A stretch of DNA of 64,000 bases from the NCBI GenBank assembly GCA_030530775.1, contig JAUMUG010000005.1, positions 124,001 to 188,000 of the forward strand, read 5' to 3'. Positions within the stretch are counted from its first letter, which is position 1. Every line of letters begins with the position of its first letter. This document shows positions 19,258-28,313 of the stretch, one piece after another. A program made the translations under genes and the position numbers. The notes under the pieces were generated by a model. That model saw only the letters and a list, made by a program, of their open reading frames with translations, was not told the DNA's origin and made no database searches. This stretch comes from Lautropia sp. Lineage in GTDB: Bacteria; Pseudomonadota; Gammaproteobacteria; Burkholderiales; Burkholderiaceae_E.

Positions 19258-20652
19258 TCAGGGAGCCAGATGCAGAACGACTGGCCAGTTGGCACCTTTT
19301 TCTGAACGACTGTAATCCCAGTGATAGGTGTCGAGCCATCGGCCGTTGAGCCAGTGCTGCGCCTGCGATTCGGTGAATGCAGCAGGCCAGCTGAAGTCAT
19401 AGGCGGCGCCATTGCGATGGACGGCAAATTTCCATTCACTGTTGCCGTTTGGCGTGAATTCGACGTCGTAGCTTTGTCTGGCCTTCAGAAGTAGTTCCTT
19501 GTCGGCAGGCAGTTCGATGTCGTACCAGTGCATCTTGGCAACCAGCAGTCCGGTATTCATCTTCAGTGGGCGGTAGTTCGGGCGCGGTTGCCGAATCTGA
19601 CCACTGGCCAGTTCCTGTTTGTCCTGCATGATCCGCCAGGACATCGTTCCGCCGATCGAGGCGGCCGTAGCCACCGACAGACCGGAAATCCGTTTGTCGC
19701 TGGAGGGGGTGAAGCGTTCGCGCACCGGACGGTACTGTGTAGCGGTATAGACTAGTTTGGGATCGACACTGCCGCCCTCCATATCGGATACGCCCTGTGT
19801 CTGCCCGTTGCGCAGCACCAGCTGCAGAATGGGGGAGAAGTAATTGCCGCTGGATCCCTGCTCGGTCAGATTGCTCCAGGTGTGGGGACGGGTCGAGCCC
19901 CGCGGACGAACGCCCATGAGTGTCGACCAGTCTCGCGTATTGAGCCAGCGCGACGGTCGGCCATTGCCTCCATTGGTGACGGCATTGTTGCTGCTGATGA
20001 AGTTCTCGTTTGACCGTGGATCGATGTTCTCGATCACCAGATGGTAGAGCCGGCCTTTTTGCAGCTCGGCATCACTGTGCCGGACTTGGATTTCCGGGAA
20101 AAGGGACTGTTTGGGGGCTCCCGGAATCAGCCCTGGTCTGTAGAAAGCCGTGGCCAGTGGCTTGGCGGTCATGTCGGGCAGGTGTCGGCTGGTTCCGTCG
20201 TCGGGGAAGATGCTGAGTTTGATCAGGCCTCCGTTGCCGGATGCATAGCCAAGTCCAGTCTGCCAGTACAGGCGCATTGAGGCAAGGTGGCCGCTGACCG
20301 TCGACAGGAAGCGGTTTGAAACGATGCTGTCACGATTGCGGTAGGTGCCGATGATCGTGTTGGCCAGAGCGTTCTGATTGAAAATCCCCGGTCCGTAGAG
20401 CCGGGCGAATTCGGGTGAATCGAGGCCAAGACCATCCTTGGTCGGCAGCACCAGGCGTGGTTGCGCTGCGTGTGTCGGAGTCTGGGGGGGGGTACCAAGT
20501 CCATCCGGTACACCGGCAGTCGTCAGTGCCGCCCGTGGAGGGCGCGGCGCTTCGATGTCATTTTGGGCACGATGATCCAGAAAGCCTGCGTGGGCGTTTA
20601 TCGTCAAAGGAAAGAGCAGGCAACAGCCCAGCATGGGAGTACGATTCCGCAT
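19258..20652 (-). CDS. Secreted protein, paralog 2 of a pair, unknown function
   Basis: 464 residues from ATG 20652, giving the signal peptide MRNRTPMLGCCLLFPLTINAHA with a probable AHA cleavage site; unlike paralog 1 it has no lipid-anchoring Cys in a lipobox. The mature protein follows paralog 1 throughout: RLYGPGIFNQNALANTIIG, MRLYWQTGLGYASGNGG, FISSNNAVTNGGNGRPSRWL, GVSDMEGGSVDPKLVY, DFSWPAAFTES, and the same end NWPVVLHLAP. A C9 run on the coding strand, read as Thr-Pro-Pro near residue 55, is a possible slippage site. So one copy looks membrane-anchored and the other soluble. Function unknown. Confidence 0.75.
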   Translation of the reverse strand: MRNRTPMLGCCLLFPLTINAHAGFLDHRAQNDIEAPRPPRAALTTAGVPDGLGTPPQTPTHAAQPRLVLPTKDGLGLDSPEFARLYGPGIFNQNALANTIIGTYRNRDSIVSNRFLSTVSGHLASMRLYWQTGLGYASGNGGLIKLSIFPDDGTSRHLPDMTAKPLATAFYRPGLIPGAPKQSLFPEIQVRHSDAELQKGRLYHLVIENIDPRSNENFISSNNAVTNGGNGRPSRWLNTRDWSTLMGVRPRGSTRPHTWSNLTEQGSSGNYFSPILQLVLRNGQTQGVSDMEGGSVDPKLVYTATQYRPVRERFTPSSDKRISGLSVATAASIGGTMSWRIMQDKQELASGQIRQPRPNYRPLKMNTGLLVAKMHWYDIELPADKELLLKARQSYDVEFTPNGNSEWKFAVHRNGAAYDFSWPAAFTESQAQHWLNGRWLDTYHWDYSRSEKGANWPVVLHLAP

Positions 20653-21321
20653 ATGATTCGTGGTCGAATGACGAAGGTGGTTGCCCGGGCGGTGCATGGC
20701 TTGCAAAGCAGTCGGATGACCGAGAATGAAAGATGCCGGCTGATGAACGAATGAGACATGAACAAAGTCATGTTTTCAGTGTAAGACAAGCGTTTTCGTT
20801 CTTCAGCCGGCACCGTTTTTGGACGGAGACTTCGAGTCGATCAAAGGTATGGCGCTCAAAGCCGTTCAAAGCGGGAGGTGGCACGGACGGATGCGGAAAG
20901 CGCGGCTCGGCAAATGTGGGTCAGCGCGCGGTGTCCCCGGGCTTGCTTCCAATGAACGCGATGTCCAAGCCCCGGAGCCGGGTGCAAACCGCAGCGATAC
21001 CGGGGGATCGCGAAGCTGCGCCAGCGTTCCGGCAAGTCAGGAGCGCAACTCCGGTATGCCATGGGCACGACTCCGGTACGTCAGGAGTGAAACCCCGATA
21101 GGTAGGAGGCATGGATATGGGCTGGACGACACGAGTTCATCTGCAAGGCACTTCGGACCCGGCACACGGGTGCAGGCCGCGGATCGTGTTCCGTGATGTC
21201 GCCTCGCTTGCTCAAAGATCGTGGGATCCTGAGCAATACGGGCTAATGTTCGGCATATCAGGCTGACGAATCTACTTCGATGTGTAACAAATACAAACGA
21301 ATTAACCAGTGCGTTAAATAG
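20653..21321. other. Interval between paralog 2 and the GT4 gene
   Basis: About 670 bases with no convincing gene. It contains the four-copy 22-bp repeat. The stretch 21240-21320 is AT-richer and follows the GT4 stop codon. Confidence 0.45.
21024..21111. repeat. Four tandem degenerate 22-bp repeats
   Basis: Units at 21024-21045, 21046-21067, 21068-21089 and 21090-21111, each exactly 22 bases. Units 1 and 3 share TTCCGG/CTCCGG followed by GTCAGGAG, and unit 2 keeps ACTCCGGTA. Unit 4 is the most diverged. There is no unique spacer between them, so this is not a CRISPR array. Confidence 0.6.
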
Positions 21322-22677
21322 TCATGGTCTGTCAGTCTGCTTTGCCAGAATTTGTGCGTAAAGCGCTTCGAGCTTCAGTGCTTGGGTGCTCCAGTTGTAA
21401 TGTTCAAGCACGGCACGCTGACCGTTACGCCCCATTTCGGTTGCCAGTTCGGGGTTGTCGCGTAGGTGGATGATGGCCCGTGCAATGGCGTCGACATCCA
21501 TCGGGTCGACACACAAGCCTGCATGATGGCGCTCGACGTAGGGCATCCAATCCGGAATGGTCGAAACGATCGACGGAATGCCGGCCGCCATATATTCGAA
21601 CAGCTTGATCGGTTCGGCATTCAGATGATTGGGAGTCGGGTGCAGGGTGCACAATCCGGCAAAACTGCGTTGCAGTGCGTTGGCAATGCCGTTTCGATCG
21701 ACCCAGCCCAGGTCTTCGACACGCTGCCAGCCGGGCAGAGCACTGGCTTCCTGCCGCTCCTGTTCGGTTTTGAACTTTCCGGCCAGAATCAGCCGGACAT
21801 CGGCTTTTTCGATGGCCATGACCGCTTCGTTGATGCCGCGGATGCGCGAGATGCCGCCGACATAGGCGACGTGTGTGGCAGGACGCTGTTCGATGGAGCT
21901 CCGATGGCTGCCGGCATCGGGCGACGTATGGTCCGTGGCATACTGTGCCGTCCGTGTTTCGGGTAGTTTTCCGGTGGACGGACCGGAAGATGTCGAGGCG
22001 GGTGGCCGTACCGGTTGGCCGGAGGGTGCCGACGGCTTCTCGTTTCCGGTCTCGACCCGAGCCGTCATCGTGGGGACGGTGGATGAAGATGCCGCCTCGG
22101 TAGTCGTATCCACCGTGGCAGCCAGCTCACTCAGCAGCGGATAGTTGTGCGCCACGACCACGCGCCTGGCCACATCTTCAAAGAACACAGCCTGCCGCGG
22201 TGAGGCCGTGACCACGCCATCGAAGAAGCGCGCACCGATCCGCTCGGCCGTGCGGGCCAGCCGGGCCACCACCTTGCGCAGCCGGGCAGGAATCCAGTGT
22301 TTGGTCAGAATCTGGTTGGCCAGATCTTCGTGTACATCCATGACGACCCGGTGGCCAGACAGTTTCAGCATCAGGCCTAGCGGAATCAGCTCGGGATCGT
22401 GAAAGTGATAGAGTCCGGCGTTCACCTGCCGGCATTGCTGCCACGCCGCGTACATCTTGCGGGTCATCCGTGCCAAGCGGCCGGAGCCCGGCTGTTCGGT
22501 CAGGGCGTGGATGGTCACATCCAGTTGTGCGGCTTCTGCGACTTCGGCCGGGGTGGCGGCAATGACGGCGTGCGCTTCATAACCAGCCGCCGCCAGCGAA
22601 GCCAGTTCCTTGCGGATGATTCGGATCTCGACGCCACGGTGCACGGTCGAGACATGGCAGATACGGTGCTTGTTCAT
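21322..22677 (-). CDS. GT4-family glycosyltransferase with low-complexity insertion
   Basis: 451 residues. The N-terminal half starts ICHVSTVHRGVEIRIIRKEL and has HDPELIPLG and DVHEDL. The C-terminal half has HVAYVGGISRIRGI, HLNAEPIKLFEYMAAGIPSIVS and ELATEMGRNG, as in GT4 enzymes. Residues about 188-266, between the two Rossmann domains, are a Ser/Thr/Pro/Ala-rich stretch absent from typical relatives. The start overlaps the stop of the upstream NodB-like gene by four bases (ATGA), so translation is coupled. Sugar specificity unknown. Confidence 0.85.
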   Translation of the reverse strand: MNKHRICHVSTVHRGVEIRIIRKELASLAAAGYEAHAVIAATPAEVAEAAQLDVTIHALTEQPGSGRLARMTRKMYAAWQQCRQVNAGLYHFHDPELIPLGLMLKLSGHRVVMDVHEDLANQILTKHWIPARLRKVVARLARTAERIGARFFDGVVTASPRQAVFFEDVARRVVVAHNYPLLSELAATVDTTTEAASSSTVPTMTARVETGNEKPSAPSGQPVRPPASTSSGPSTGKLPETRTAQYATDHTSPDAGSHRSSIEQRPATHVAYVGGISRIRGINEAVMAIEKADVRLILAGKFKTEQERQEASALPGWQRVEDLGWVDRNGIANALQRSFAGLCTLHPTPNHLNAEPIKLFEYMAAGIPSIVSTIPDWMPYVERHHAGLCVDPMDVDAIARAIIHLRDNPELATEMGRNGQRAVLEHYNWSTQALKLEALYAQILAKQTDRP

Positions 22678-23507
22678 CGCCAGCCCTGTCCAAACTTGAA
22701 TTGAAGAGCCTCTTTGATACGGGTGCTCAGTTCGCGCAGATTGGAGGCGCGATTGACCCGCCAGGATTTGGGGTGCGTCAGAATGCCCAGCGGGCTGGTG
22801 TCTGCCGCCAGCAGCGAAAAGGGTTCGCCACGGACCCAGTAATCCGGCGGGTTGTGATCCGAGATATAGGCCGCGAAGGGTTTCATCACCTCGTCGTCAT
22901 AGCATTCGCTGCGGATACCGAGCCGCTCCCGCAGCTTTGCGTCCTGCAGCAGTATCCGGTTGGGCATCTTCAGATGGCGGTTCATCCAGTCGCCGTGTGA
23001 GCAGACGATGTCCATCGGCAGCTTGAAACGTTCACGCCAGCGTTGCAGGTTGTGGGCGAACAGTTCATGGATCGCCGGCATGGCCTGCCGCACGGCCGAT
23101 GGTGTCTTCAGGCGCTGCACCTTGGCCAGCGTGGCCAGCTCTTCAAAGTGATAGCTGACGTGTACACCGGCCTCGGCCAGCTGCCGGATGACATCGGCGT
23201 CGGCCGTGGCTTCACGGAAGTAATAGCTGGCGCGGCAGCCCAGTGCCTGTTCGATCCGGTGCCAGTCCAGTGCGAGCCGCGGATCGGTGTCGATGTCATG
23301 CCGCATCACCAGCACTTTCTGGTTATGGGCGATGGATCCGGCCTGTACCATCGTCAGCCATTGCGCGTTGTCGATGACGTGGTAGCCACGATCCAGCGCG
23401 GTTTGTAGTAGGCGGTGGTATTCGTCCAGACGGGAAGGTTGCAGCAGTTCCTCGTAGAGCCGCCAGCCCAGGCGTTTGAACCGGGTACTCGGAGAAGCGA
23501 GCGTCAT
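22674..23507 (-). CDS. NodB-like polysaccharide deacetylase-fold protein
   Basis: 277 residues from ATG 23507. It shows VMRHDIDTDPRLAL, matching the first NodB motif (catalytic and metal Asp), and HVSYHFEELA, a candidate for the metal His pair. VCSHGDWMN comes later. It is probably a divergent metal-dependent deacetylase acting on acetamido sugars of the polymer or its intermediates. No signal peptide is visible, so a cytoplasmic substrate is likely. It sits between the Wzy and GT4 genes of the same operon. Confidence 0.65.
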   Translation of the reverse strand: MTLASPSTRFKRLGWRLYEELLQPSRLDEYHRLLQTALDRGYHVIDNAQWLTMVQAGSIAHNQKVLVMRHDIDTDPRLALDWHRIEQALGCRASYYFREATADADVIRQLAEAGVHVSYHFEELATLAKVQRLKTPSAVRQAMPAIHELFAHNLQRWRERFKLPMDIVCSHGDWMNRHLKMPNRILLQDAKLRERLGIRSECYDDEVMKPFAAYISDHNPPDYWVRGEPFSLLAADTSPLGILTHPKSWRVNRASNLRELSTRIKEALQFKFGQGWR

Positions 23508-23579
23508 CGTTCGGCCTATCGTTGTGTGAATGGATGGAATCGGTCGGCAACCGGGTGGGGGCCGACTGATGGAACGCAA

Positions 23580-24833
23580 TCAGCGCATGCCGTGGTTTCC
23601 GTAGCGGGCCTGTGCCAGGGTGGCAGAGGCAAAGCCCATGCAGAAGAACAGTGCCACGAAGCCGATATTGCGCGACAGCGACCAGGAGAGTGCAGCAAAG
23701 ATCAGCACGGGGATGACCTCCTTGGCCAGCCGGGGCCAGCGTGACAAACCGTTCAGCAGAGCGATCGACATGTAGACCCAGATACCCATGAAAAGCAGGA
23801 ACGGCAGTAGTCCGGCCTGTGCCCAGACATCGAGTGCGTTGTGAATGTAATAGCCGGCAAATTTCAGATCGCCCAGTTGAAAGCCCCATTCTCCGGTGAA
23901 GGGTTTGCTGATCAGCAGTGCCATGCCATGGTCCATGATTTCCTGACGCATGCTCCAGGAACCGTCCTCGGCATCCGGGGTCAGTGCCGATTCGAAGCGG
24001 CTGCCCTCGAACCATTGCGCAAACATCCCGCTTTCATAGCCGAACAGCGCGAACAGGCCCAGCCCGATCAGCATGACCCGGGTGAACATGCCGCCGAACA
24101 GAACGGGGATGCTAAGCAGGGCGACGCTGCCGAAGAAGGCGGCACTGCGTGACGGGATGATGAACATGACGCCGATGCTGATGCCGATGAACAGCCATTG
24201 CCAGAAAAACTGTCGAATGCGCGGCGCCAGAATGACACAGCAAATGGCGAAGGCATCACCCATTTGCTGATAGTTGAGGCGCGTGCCGGTCTCCAGCGTC
24301 GCTTCATACATGCTGCGTGGATCGAGATTGCGGAAATTGAGCGCGATATAGCAGATGATGATGACCCACGATGCCCAGAGTGCGCCATAGATCCGGTTAC
24401 AGCGTGTCGCGGCTCCGGTCAGGTACAGGGCCAGGCCCAGCATCATGATCGGCACCGTCTGCAGTAGTAGCGCTTCGCGTTCGTTGCTGGACTGTCCCCA
24501 TACCAGATAGCTGATCGCGCCGAAGACGGGATAGAGTAGGCAGAACAGCACCGCACAGGTCGTCACGTTGCGGATCGAGATGCTGTTGTGGCGAGCTGCG
24601 ATGGAGGCCAGCCATAGCAGGCCGGCGGCCGCACCGGTCCAGACCATGCTCGGGATACTCGTCTCCTGCCACAGAATCGGCAACAGTCCGAAATAAAATC
24701 CGACTGCCGCAGTCAGCAGCCAGCTCGTGACCTGGCTGACCGGTTGCGGGTTGGTGCCATAACCCAGCGCTTCGAACAGGTGGGCGTGTTTTTTTTGGAT
24801 TTTCTGTAAGTTCTGAAGAGAGGCTGCCGCCAT
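23580..24833 (-). CDS. O-antigen polymerase/ligase-like membrane protein (Wzy-like 1)
   Basis: About 417 residues from ATG 24833, with around ten hydrophobic segments. It has the long periplasmic loop of Wzy/WaaL-type proteins (from GMFAQWFEGSRFESAL to GYYIHNALDVWAQAGLL); the IHN-x-LD-x-W-A-x-x-G pattern is typical of the polymerase/ligase superfamily. The frame opens up to 24965, overlapping the flippase end. It belongs to the - strand operon of the WlbB/WlbC genes and probably polymerises that repeat unit. Polymerase versus ligase cannot be decided from sequence. Confidence 0.75.
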   Translation of the reverse strand: MAAASLQNLQKIQKKHAHLFEALGYGTNPQPVSQVTSWLLTAAVGFYFGLLPILWQETSIPSMVWTGAAAGLLWLASIAARHNSISIRNVTTCAVLFCLLYPVFGAISYLVWGQSSNEREALLLQTVPIMMLGLALYLTGAATRCNRIYGALWASWVIIICYIALNFRNLDPRSMYEATLETGTRLNYQQMGDAFAICCVILAPRIRQFFWQWLFIGISIGVMFIIPSRSAAFFGSVALLSIPVLFGGMFTRVMLIGLGLFALFGYESGMFAQWFEGSRFESALTPDAEDGSWSMRQEIMDHGMALLISKPFTGEWGFQLGDLKFAGYYIHNALDVWAQAGLLPFLLFMGIWVYMSIALLNGLSRWPRLAKEVIPVLIFAALSWSLSRNIGFVALFFCMGFASATLAQARYGNHGMR

Positions 24834-24936
24834 AGCGAGAAGGTGTTTGGGGTCCGGGGCTGTTGCAGTCGGCCTGGACGACAGAGGGCTTGCAACAGGT
24901 GGTTGAGATGTCGGGGTCGGAATGTACGGGATTCGG

Positions 24937-26265
24937 TTACAGAGGGTGCCGACCTCCCGCAGCACGCCACTGGAGGATCAGGTACAGCACATACATGCCG
25001 GCGTAGCCGGCCGAAAACGCCTTGAAAGCGGTCATGGCTTCATCCGTTACCAGAAAGGCCGTGGCACTCATGGCCAGCAGGCCGATCTGCCAGAACAGAT
25101 CGATTTTGGGCTGACGGACGATCAGGAAGGTGTAGCCGAGGGGGCTGGCGAAGAAACGCACATAGAGCAGTGGGGCGAAGATGCGGGCCACCTCGCCCGC
25201 AGGCCGGAATTTGTCGCCGAAAGCCAGGGCAAACAAATCAGGCCCCCACCAGAACAGCACCGCCGATGGGAAAATCGCCAGAAAAGCCAGCAGGCGCAGG
25301 GTTTGCAGATAGGCCGCCCTGCATTGGCCGGAGCGATTATATTCATCGGCCGCTTTTTTCTTGAACACATCCTGGGCCGAGTTCGAGATGATCGACATCG
25401 GCGCCGAAATGCTGCGCCAGGCCAGGCCCAGAAAGCCGGCTGCTTCTTCGCCGAAGCGCACGCCGGTCAGCATCAGAGGCAGCTGCTGAGCCACGGCGTT
25501 GATGAGTGCTGCAGGCATGGCGATCATCGGGATGCGTCCATGCTTTTTGAGCAGATCCCGGCAGCCGGAGGCCGGCGTCCAGCGGTCGGTATCGATGGTG
25601 GTTGTGCCAGCCTGGTTGGCAGGATGGTGGCTGAGACCGGCCCAGGCCGCCCAGCTGCCGCAGCTGGTGCCCAGCACGAAACCCAGCATCAGCATCATCG
25701 GTTCGGGCCGGAACCAGACCAGGATGACCTGCAGCACCGCCGTGAGACCGGCCGAGGTGATACGGATGCGGTTGACCACCCCGAAGGCACCACTGGCGAT
25801 GGCCAGTGACAGCCATAGCGTCTGCATGGCCAGCGCCCAGACGCCCATGCCGAGCAGCACCGATGCCGACAGTTGCCAACCGGGCAGCCGGCTGTTGATG
25901 AGGTCGGTCAGCAGGCATGCGGCCAGAGACAGTAACAACCCGATCCCGATGCTGCTGATCATGCCGATCTTGAAAGCCAGATGGCGATCGCTGGCTGCCG
26001 GCAGCGACACCAGCAGGATATCCATCCGGGCGCTGGCCAGAACCATCGCAATGTAAATGACGCTTTGCCAGATACTGAAGACACCCAGCGCTTCGACGCT
26101 GACCAAGCGGGTCAGCAGCAGTAGTACCAGCAGGGGAATGGCCTGTGCTGCGACGCTGCCGCCCAGGACCTTCAGCACCGTCTGCAGATAGGGGGCAGCG
26201 GCGTGCGTGGTGTGGGCCGGGCGGGGCTGTTCGGGCATTGCCGGGTCGGGAGACTGCTGGCTCAC
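24937..26265 (-). CDS. Oligosaccharide flippase (Wzx-like 1)
   Basis: 442 residues with about 12-14 hydrophobic segments. The N-terminus VLKVLGGSVAAQAIPLLVLLLLTRLVSVEALGVF is typical of MOP-superfamily Wzx proteins. It would move the undecaprenyl-linked repeat unit across the inner membrane. It follows the aminotransferase gene by 10 bases and precedes the Wzy-like gene, so it is part of the same operon. Confidence 0.85.
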   Translation of the reverse strand: MSQQSPDPAMPEQPRPAHTTHAAAPYLQTVLKVLGGSVAAQAIPLLVLLLLTRLVSVEALGVFSIWQSVIYIAMVLASARMDILLVSLPAASDRHLAFKIGMISSIGIGLLLSLAACLLTDLINSRLPGWQLSASVLLGMGVWALAMQTLWLSLAIASGAFGVVNRIRITSAGLTAVLQVILVWFRPEPMMLMLGFVLGTSCGSWAAWAGLSHHPANQAGTTTIDTDRWTPASGCRDLLKKHGRIPMIAMPAALINAVAQQLPLMLTGVRFGEEAAGFLGLAWRSISAPMSIISNSAQDVFKKKAADEYNRSGQCRAAYLQTLRLLAFLAIFPSAVLFWWGPDLFALAFGDKFRPAGEVARIFAPLLYVRFFASPLGYTFLIVRQPKIDLFWQIGLLAMSATAFLVTDEAMTAFKAFSAGYAGMYVLYLILQWRAAGGRHPL

Positions 26266-26275
26266 GGCGACGGGG

Positions 26276-27409
26276 TCACAGGGTGCTGTCGACTGCAGCG
26301 ATCAGGTTCTCGATGATGTCGGCCTGCAGGCCGGCATCGATATCCGGATACATCGGCAGGCTCAGCACTTGCTGTGCTGCGGCTTCGGCATGCGGGAAGC
26401 AGAGTGCATGGCAGGCGGTCGAGGCATAGACGGGTTGCTGGTGCAGGCAGACGGGATAGTGCACAGCCGTCGGCACGCCATGAGCCTTCAGTGCTTCGAC
26501 GACCTGCGCGCGGTTGGGGACACGGACGGTGTATTGGGCGAAGACACTGGTATTGCCGGCCGAAACCGGCACGGTACGGATGTGCGGATGCTTGGCGGCA
26601 TCGATCAGCGCCTGATAGCGTGCACCGGCTCGTGCACGCTGGATCACCTCATCGGGGAAGGCGTCGAGCTTGGCCAGCAGTACGGCGGCTTGCAGGGTAT
26701 CGAGTCTGCCATTGAGACCGATGGCGGTATGGACATAGCGCTGTGATTGGCCGTGCAGCCTGATCTGCGAGATCTTTCCGGCCAGATCGGGATCGTCGGT
26801 GAAACAGGCGCCACCGTCGCCATAGCAGCCCAGCGGTTTGCTGGGAAAGAAGCTGGTGCAGGCGATGGTGCTGAGCGAACCCGAGCGACGGCCATGGCGG
26901 GTGGCACCAAAGCTCTGGGCGCCATCTTCGATGACCGGCAGGCCATGGCGGGTGGCCACGGCATTGATGGCTTCCATGTCGGCGCACTGACCGTACAGGC
27001 TGACCGGCATGATGGCCCGGGTACGGGGTGTGATGGCCGCTTCCAGCAGATTGGCATCCAGGTTGCAGCTGATCGGATCGATGTCGACGAAGACCGGTGT
27101 GGCGCCAAGCAGGCTGATGGTTTCGGCCGTTGCAATGAAGGTGAAGGGCGTGGTGATGACTTCATCTCCGGGGCCGATACCCAGCGCCATCATTGCGATC
27201 TGCAGTGCTGTCGTTCCATCGCTGACACCGATGGCGTGTCTGACGCCGACGAAGCGGGCCAGCCGCTCTTCCAGTTCGGTGACTTCGGGTCCCATGATGT
27301 ACTGCCCGTGATCCAGCACGGCCTGCATGCGAGTGTCGATGGCCGGCTTGAGCCGACGGTACTGCTGTTTGAGATCGATGAACGGGATGCCGCTGAGTGC
27401 TTTGGCCAT
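26276..27409 (-). CDS. DegT/DnrJ-family sugar aminotransferase, WlbC/WbpE type
   Basis: 377 residues, PLP-dependent. It has FIDLKQQYRRLKPAID, GVSDGTTALQIAMMAL, PVSLYGQCADMEAI, VIEDGAQSFGA and SFFPSKPLGCYGDGGAC, in which the Lys of SKPL binds PLP. N-terminus and motifs resemble WbpE/WlbC, which transfers an amino group to the 3-keto group of UDP-GlcNAcA. The WlbB acetyltransferase is the next gene upstream in the operon and WlbA lies at 38.8 kb. This supports the 2,3-diamino-uronate route over a 4-amino sugar pathway. Confidence 0.88.
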   Translation of the reverse strand: MAKALSGIPFIDLKQQYRRLKPAIDTRMQAVLDHGQYIMGPEVTELEERLARFVGVRHAIGVSDGTTALQIAMMALGIGPGDEVITTPFTFIATAETISLLGATPVFVDIDPISCNLDANLLEAAITPRTRAIMPVSLYGQCADMEAINAVATRHGLPVIEDGAQSFGATRHGRRSGSLSTIACTSFFPSKPLGCYGDGGACFTDDPDLAGKISQIRLHGQSQRYVHTAIGLNGRLDTLQAAVLLAKLDAFPDEVIQRARAGARYQALIDAAKHPHIRTVPVSAGNTSVFAQYTVRVPNRAQVVEALKAHGVPTAVHYPVCLHQQPVYASTACHALCFPHAEAAAQQVLSLPMYPDIDAGLQADIIENLIAAVDSTL

Positions 27410-27495
27410 GGTGCTGTGGGAAGAGGTGGGCGGTTGAAAGCTGCGTCAGCCAGCTGAAGGGCAGAATGGCGTTGGATGGCGCCGCGGTATTGTGC

Positions 27496-28098
27496 TCAGT
27501 TTGTGACGGGCAAACAGTATGTTGTAGAAATGATATATTTGCTGTTGCAATCCGGACACTTTAGCTCGGTTTTGGTTGCAAGGCGAGGCAGTTTTACGCC
27601 GCATTGACACACCCAGCCGATTTGGCGTGCAGGCACACCAGCCATCAGTGCGTGGTCGGGTACATCGCGGGTTATGACGGCACCGGCTCCGATCAATGCA
27701 TAACGACCGATGACGGTGCCGCAGACGACCGTGGCGTTGGCGCCGATGCTGGCCCCTTGTTTGACCAAGGTGGGGCGGTATTCGTGTTTGCGCGAGACGT
27801 GGCTTCTGGGGTTGATGACGTTGGTGAAGACCATGCTGGGACCACAGAAAACATCATCTTCCAGGGTCACATCGTCATAGATCGATACGTTGTTCTGTAC
27901 CCGGACATTGCGGCCGAGCCGGGCGCGGTTGCCGACAAAGACGTTCTGCCCCAACGAGCAGTTCTCGCCGATGACTGCTCCACCGCAGACATGTACCCAG
28001 TGCCAGATTTTTGTGTTGGAGCCGATCCGGGCGCCTTCGTCCACGATGGCCGAAGGATGAATGCTGACGGCAGGCGCGGGGTTTTCGGTGTATTGCAT
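27496..28098 (-). CDS. WlbB/WbpD-type UDP-3-amino-uronate N-acetyltransferase
   Basis: 200 residues from ATG 28098. It is a left-handed beta-helix acetyltransferase: hexapeptide repeats run from [21 protein letters not shown] through [16 protein letters not shown] to [16 protein letters not shown] small C-terminal zinc ribbon with CQC and CPDC follows, as in WbpD-like proteins. It should acetylate the 3-amino group made by the adjacent aminotransferase, giving UDP-GlcNAc(3NAc)A. The frame extends upstream to 28185 without family similarity, so the internal ATG is preferred. First gene of the - strand operon. Confidence 0.88.
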   Translation of the reverse strand: MQYTENPAPAVSIHPSAIVDEGARIGSNTKIWHWVHVCGGAVIGENCSLGQNVFVGNRARLGRNVRVQNNVSIYDDVTLEDDVFCGPSMVFTNVINPRSHVSRKHEYRPTLVKQGASIGANATVVCGTVIGRYALIGAGAVITRDVPDHALMAGVPARQIGWVCQCGVKLPRLATKTELKCPDCNSKYIISTTYCLPVTN

Positions 28099-28313
28099 CG
28101 TGATATTCCAAGGCCATGGGTTGTTTTGATCTTGCCACAAGGTAGGTTTTGTTTGTTGTTCGAGGCAAGCGTTCGTTGGTTTCAACGTAAGTTGTGGCGA
28201 ATGTGTTTTAAGTTACTGATTTATGGAGAGGTTTTGTATGGAATTGTTTCCATGTCTCGAGCTTCTGGCTGCTGCACCGAGGCGGCAGTGCACGTGACGG
28301 ATGGGGAACAGCC

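Noticed and set aside
21024..21111. Possible CRISPR array
   Set aside because: Repeats are contiguous with no spacers and are degenerate, and no cas gene is nearby.
28099..28313. Possible small gene between the acetyltransferase and the pseudogene
   Set aside because: The extended acetyltransferase frame and the short opposite frames lack motifs. The interval fits a divergent promoter.
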